Positions 58,311-64,000 of a stretch of 64,000 nucleotides of DNA are shown here, in pieces. Each line of letters starts with the position of its first letter. Positions within the stretch are counted from its first letter, which is position 1. Position numbers and translations under genes: made by a program. Under the pieces are notes generated by a model. It was given only the letters and a program-made list of their open reading frames with translations, was not told the origin of the DNA and searched no databases. The DNA is from Rosa chinensis (Eukaryota; Streptophyta; Magnoliopsida; Rosales; Rosaceae), in NCBI RefSeq assembly GCF_002994745.2, contig NC_037089.1, forward strand, positions 82,422,347 through 82,486,346, given 5' to 3'.

Positions 58311-61300
58311 ACACTGAAGACCTACGATCGAGGTACAAAATCTTCACAATCTTCATCATCTCTATTTGTAGAGACTTGAGTATATTGTGAAGAATAGTAA
58401 TTAAATGAAACCTCCCCTGTGAAGAAAGAAACTTGTAGTTTCCTTCGGTGCAAGGAATCAACGGGACAGACTAGAATTAGTCATATTCCAAGAAATACAA
58501 TAGTATGGTAGAAATAAATATTTGAATCTTTATTTGAACACACCTAACGCCTAAATAACACAGAAAATTATAAAGAGTACAGTGCAATATATAGAAAACA
58601 AGGTTTTCCAGTCGTTACTATGACCATGAAAAAGTGGTCCTCCTCCTCTGCCTAACTTTTATGAAAAATTTCCCATCATACTAAATCGAACATCATATTT
58701 TCTTTCAAAAGAAGACTTTTCCATTCAAAGAATCTGGACATGCATGCAGAATCAATTTGTCATTTAGCTTTCTTTATCCACCACCACCACCACACACATA
58801 CACACACTCTCTCTCTTCCTCCCTGCAATGACCAAAATATTCAGTTTCGAGGAAATATGGAGGGTCCCGAAAATTTCGACAGAAATATCGTGTATATATT
58901 TATTTCGGTAAATAATCAAGAAAGATGATGGAAATTTGAAGAAAAATAAGAAAATTTTAAGTGAAACGTTTGAATATGTTTGTTTTAACAATTATCTACT
59001 ATAGATGAAAAGAAAACCTTGAATAAACATTGTTATATTGTGAGTTGTAATAATTTAAGAAGAAACAGAAAATGCGGAATCACCGACAACTCTTAAAATT
59101 TTTGAAATAAACATCTAATTTTTTTTATGGCTGGAAACTCAATGGAAGGCTAGGCCATCACGCCTTACATACATTCTTTGTACATATCATACATTACACC
59201 TTGAATTACATGAATAACTTAGAACCACACAGAAAAACTATGAGAGGTACAAAATCTTCACTATCTTCAACATCTCTATTTGTAGAGACTTGAGTGTATT
59301 GCAAAGAAAAGTCATTAAATGATAGCTCCCCTGTGAAGAAAGAAACTTGTAGTTTCCTTCGTTGCAAGGAATGAATTGGGCAGACTAGAATTAGTCGTAT
59401 TCTATGAAATACGATAGTATCTTACAAAGAAATATTTGAATCTTTATCTCTAACGCCCAGATAACACAGAAAATTATAAAGAGTACAGTGCAATATATAG
59501 AAAACACGGTTTTCGAGTCGATAATATGGCCATGAAAAAGTGGTCCTCCTCCACCTAAGTTTTATGAAAAATTCCCTACCATACCCGATCAATCATCTGA
59601 TTTTCTATCAAATGAAGACTTTTCCGTTCAAAGAAGCTAGACATGCATGCAGAATCAATTTGTTAGTTAGCTTTCTCCATTTACCACCACCACCACCACA
59701 GCCACACACACACACACACACACACACACTCTCTCTCTCTCTCTGCAATGACCAAAATATTGAGTTTTGAAGAAATATTGATGGTCCAAAAAAAGGAAAT
59801 TTCGAAGGAAATATCGTGGATATATCGATTTCGGTAAATGTTAAAGAAAAATGATGGAAATTGGAAGGAAAATATGGAATTTTTAAGTGAAACTTTTGGG
59901 TATGTTTGTTTTATCAATTATCAATTATCTATGAAAGAAAACCTTTAATTAAAATTGTTATATAGTGAGTTGTAATCATTTAAGATGAAACGGTAAATGC
60001 GGAATCGCCGACAACTCCTAAATTTTTTTAAATAAACATCTAATTGTTTTTTTGATGGCTGAAAACCCAATGGGAGGCTATGCCATCACACCTTATATAC
60101 ATTCTTTGTACGTATATATCATACATTACACCTTGAATTACATGAGTAACTTAGAACCACATAGAAGACCTATGAGGTAAAAAAATATTCACTATCTTCA
60201 TCATCTCTATTAGTAGAGACTACAGTGTATTGTGAAGAAAGTCATTAAATGATACCTCCCCTCTGAATAAAGAAACTTGTAGTTTACTTCGGTGCAGGGA
60301 ATGAATGGGGTAGACTAGAATTAGTCGTATTCTAAGAAATACAATAGTATGGTAGAAAGAAATATCTGAATCTTTATTTGAACACACGTAACGGCCAAAT
60401 AACACAGAAAATTATAGTGCAATATATAGAAAACACGGTTTTCCAGTCGATACTATGACCATGAAAAAGTGGTCCTCCTCCTCCGCCTAACTTTTATGAA
60501 AAATTTCCCATCATACTAGATCGATCATCATATTTTCTTTCAAAATAAGACTTTTCCATTCAAAGAATCTGGACATGCATGCAGAATCAAATTGTCTTTT
60601 AGCTTTCTTTATCCACCACCACCACACACATACACACACTCTCTCTCTCCCTCCCTGCAATGACCAAAATATTCAGTTTCGAGGAAATATGGAGGGTCCC
60701 GAAAATTTCGACAGAAATATCGTGTATATATTTATTTCGGTAAATAATCAAGAAAGATGATGGAAATTTGAAGAAAAATAAGAAAATTTTAAGTGAAACG
60801 TTTGAATATGTTTGTTTTAACAATTATCTACTATAGATGAAAAGAAAACCTTGAATAAACATTGTTATATTGTGAGTTGTAATAATTTAAGAAGAAACAG
60901 AAAATGCTGAATCACCGACAACTCTTAAAATTTTTGAAATAAACATCTAATTTTTTTTATGGCTGGAAACTCAATGGAAGGCTAGGCCATCACGCCTTAC
61001 ATACATTCTTTGTACATATCATACATTACACCTTGAATTACATGAATAACTTAGAACCACACAGAAAAACTATGAGAGGTACAAAATCTTCACTATCTTC
61101 AACATCTCTATTTGTAGAGACTTGAGTGTATTGCAAAGAAAAGTCATTAAATGATAGCTCCCCTGTGAAGAAAGAAACTTGTAGTTTCCTTCGTTGCAAG
61201 GAATGAATTGGGCAGACTAGAATTAGTCGTATTCTATGAAATACGATAGGATCTTACAAAGAAATATTTGAATCTTTATTTCTAACGCCCAGATAACACA

Positions 61301-62571
61301 GAAAATTATAAAGAGTACAGTGCAATATATAGAAAACACGGTTTTCGAGTCGATAATATGGCCATGAAAAAGTGGTCCTCCTCCACCTAAGTTTTATGAA
61401 AAATTCCCTACCATACCCGATCAATCATCTGATTTTCTATCAAATGAAGACTTTTCCGTTCAAAGAAGCTAGACAAGCATGCAGAATCAATTTGTTAGTT
61501 AGCTTTCTCCATTTACCACCACCACCACCACAGCCACACACACACACACACACACACTCTCTCTCTCTCTCTGCAATGACCAAATATTGAGTTTTGAAGA
61601 AATATTGATGGTCCAAAAAAAGGAAATTTCGAAGGAAATATCGTGGATATATCGATTTCGGTAAATGTTAAAGAAAAATGATGGAAATTGGAAGGAAAAT
61701 ATGGAATTTTTAAGTGAAACTTTTGGGTATGTTTGTTTTATCAATTATCAATTATCTATGAAAGAAAACCTTTAATAAAAATTGTTATATAGTGAGTTGT
61801 AATCATTTAAGATGAAACAGTAAATGCGGAATCGCCGACAACTCCTAAATTTTTTTAAATAAACATCTAATTGTTTTTTTGATGGCTGAAAACCCAATGG
61901 GAGGCTATGCCATCACACCTTATATACATTCTTTGTACGTATATATCATACATTACACCTTGAATTACATGAGTAACTTAGAACCACATAGAAGACCTAT
62001 GAGGTAAAACAATATTCACTATCTTCATCATCTCTATTAGTAGAGACTACAGTGTATTGTGAAGAAAGTCATTAAATGATACATCCCCTCTGAATAAAGA
62101 AACTTGTAGTTTACTTCGGTGCAGGGAATGAATGGGGTAGACTAGAATTAGTCGTATTCTAAGAAATACAATAGTATGGTAGAAAGAAATATCTGAATCT
62201 TTATTTGAACACACCTAACGACCAAATAACACAGAAAATTATAAAGAGTACAGTGCTATATATAGAAAACACGGTTTTCCAGTCGATACTATGACCATGA
62301 AAAAGTGGTCCTCCTCCTCCGCCTAACTTTTATGAAAAATTTCCCATCATACTAGATCGATCATCATATTTTCTTTCAAAAGAAGACTTTTCCATTCAAA
62401 GTAGCTGGACATGCATGCAGAATCAATTTGTCATTTAGCTTTCTTTATCCACCACCACCACAAACTCTCTCTCTCTCTCTCTCTCTCTGCAATGACCAAA
62501 ATATTCTGTTTCGAGGAAATATGAAGGGTCCGAAAAATGAAAATTTCGACAGAAATATCATGTATATATTT

Positions 62572-64000
62572 TGTAATACCCCGAAAAATCCAAATTATTT
62601 TCCGAGGACATTTTAGAATGATTTCGTAGTCATGGGTGATTGTACGAAGCTTGGAGAAGTGTGGAATTAGTTCGAACGATTATATTTCGAAAACGTACGT
62701 TAATTAAGGGCACGCGAAATTGACTTTTTATACGTACAGAATTTGGGAAAACTTCCTTCATGAAAGTTGTAGAACTCGTCAATACGATCGCGTACATATG
62801 CGGAACGCAAAAATCGGAGTTCGTATGAATTAGTTATGATTTTTCGAAAACGTTTCCAATTTTATATAAAGCTTCCATTTTCGGAAACTTCCAAACTTAT
62901 TTTCATTTCTTTCCCTTCTGGGAAACCATTGTCCCTTTCTCTCTCTTCCTCCCGCGTTCAAGACCGACGGAACTGGACGAATTTCGTCCGGTTAGTTCTT
63001 CCTCCTCCGGCCACCAATCCTCACCAAACTTCTTCCATTGGCTTCGTATGGTCCTTGCGCACCCGTCTGTGGTGGCCTTGCATGGCGGCGCGGCCTGTAG
63101 CGGCGGTGGTGATCTTGTTTCGATTTGAGTTCGATTTTAGGCAACGTCTGTTTTCTCCTAGCTCCGGCCACCAAAACTTCCGATCCTTAGCTCCATGAAC
63201 TCGCCTCAACTTGCTGATCATCATAGTAGAATGATCGCACCTGAAGTGACCGGTTTCACGTTCGTCGGAGCTCGGTCGGTTTTCGATCCGAAACCAAAAT
63301 CTTTCGATCGGGATATCTCGAGCTGTAGTGCATCGTTTTGATTGATTCTTGATCCAGTGGGTTCGCCTTGATGTTCTTAACAACTCTCTGGAAGGAATCG
63401 AAGCCTGAAATTGAAGTTTTTAAGTCAAAATCATGTTCGCCGGTTTCTGCATTTTCTCGCCGGTTTCTGGAAATTTTCCGGCCACCTTCATACTGTTCAA
63501 GGTAATTTTCGACCCCTTCCGGTGATTTTCAGACTTCGTGCTAGTTATGAAAATTGTTGGGCTTGATGAGATGAAGAGGAGCAGCCAGGCCCCGACACCA
63601 TTGGCGGTGGTCGGCGACGGCTCTGTCCTTTTTCCGGCGACTCTTTTCCGGCCACCTCCGGGGGTCAAAAATGTGATTTCTTTACAGTTTTAGATTCTAC
63701 GTTTCGATACGATCGTTTGCATATATAATTCATAATTTTTGGATATCGTATGATTTAGTTATGAATTTTTAAGGTTTCGATCGATTTCTATAATCCAATT
63801 AATGTTTTTTGAAGATCGGGCCGTCCGATGGACTTGTAGTTTTGATATGTTGATCGTATGATTGTCCCAGTGACCATGTGTGGTCATGGGCGAAGATCCG
63901 ACCGTTGGATCTTCGTATAATTGTGAATTAGTGATTCGGAAGGCGATTCGTGAGAATCCGACCGTCGGATTTTCATGAAATTTTGTGGAGATGTTTATAA
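62572..64000 (+). repeat. E4: LTR of the WUS-element family, cut by the window end
   Basis: It starts TGTAATACCCCG and follows the family LTR up to the palindrome array (63890 onward). It breaks the sixth repeat unit after TATTT (62567-62571). Whether it is a solo LTR or the start of a full element lies outside the window. Confidence 0.92.

Larger units (their letters stand above)
57205..62571 (+). repeat. Six-unit array of about 0.9-kb tandem repeats
   Basis: The marker GGGCAGACTAGAATTAGTCG (with variants) recurs near 57211, 58460, 59379, 60308, 61210 and 62136, and ATGCATGCAGAATCAA follows each by roughly 260-280 bp. Spacing is 900-930 bp except for the first interval, which has an insertion. 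Units 2 and 4 are nearly identical, as are units 3 and 5, giving a higher-order period of about 1.83 kb. Each unit has a CA/CT microsatellite just before a GCAATGACCAAAATATT block. No intact gene was found; the last unit is cut by an LTR at 62572. Confidence 0.9.

Noticed and set aside
57404..62616. Short frames rich in SLSLSL or THTHTH
   Set aside because: Translations of CT and CA microsatellites.

Overview
This is a retroelement-dense stretch of a plant nuclear genome. The host genes visible are a CC-NB-LRR resistance gene, WUSCHEL-type homeobox sequences, a GRAS-domain pseudogene and a ubiquitin E2 copy, which points to a eudicot. A Rosaceae-like source is only a weak impression.

Most of the window is one family of non-autonomous LTR retrotransposons. 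They have LTRs of about 2.6-3.0 kb (TGTAATACC...GTGACA), an initiator-tRNA-Met primer site, a purine tract and no gag-pol. Nine LTR copies are present: three complete elements (E1 534-15723, E2 16273-32114, E3 34021-53451), two solo LTRs (20959-23799, 26345-28959) and one cut by the window end (62572-64000). Matching 5-bp target duplications bound all five complete insertions (CTTCA, TAAAA, ATTAC, GAAAG, TAAGA). Every complete element carries, antisense to its own transcription, a WUSCHEL-clade homeobox gene with homeodomain, WUS box and EAR-like C-terminus, plus a TATA-bearing leader. The copy is intact in E3 (259 codons) and broken by two nonsense codons each in E1 and E2. The same internal regions hold a tandem array of three tRNA-like modules and a fourth tRNA-like T-arm beyond the homeobox gene. 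This gene-carrying retroelement family is the main discovery candidate.

The elements are nested. E1 splits a GRAS pseudogene (412-533 and 15724-16005), and its 3' LTR is itself interrupted by a 5.9-kb element with inverted rather than direct LTRs (8976-14854, duplication GATAT). E2 has taken two solo LTRs, one inside the homeobox leader. E3 has taken a Ty1/copia element (38519-48193, duplication GTTAT) whose two 1859-bp LTRs look identical although its reverse transcriptase is deleted in part.

Between E2 and E3 lies an intronless, frameshifted E2 ubiquitin-conjugating retrocopy (32857-33309). E3 ends 52 bp beyond the stop codon of a single-exon CC-NB-LRR gene (53504-56245, minus strand), the only likely functional host gene. 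From 57205 to 62571 there is an array of six roughly 0.9-kb repeats with a two-unit higher-order period of about 1.83 kb, broken at its end by the last LTR.
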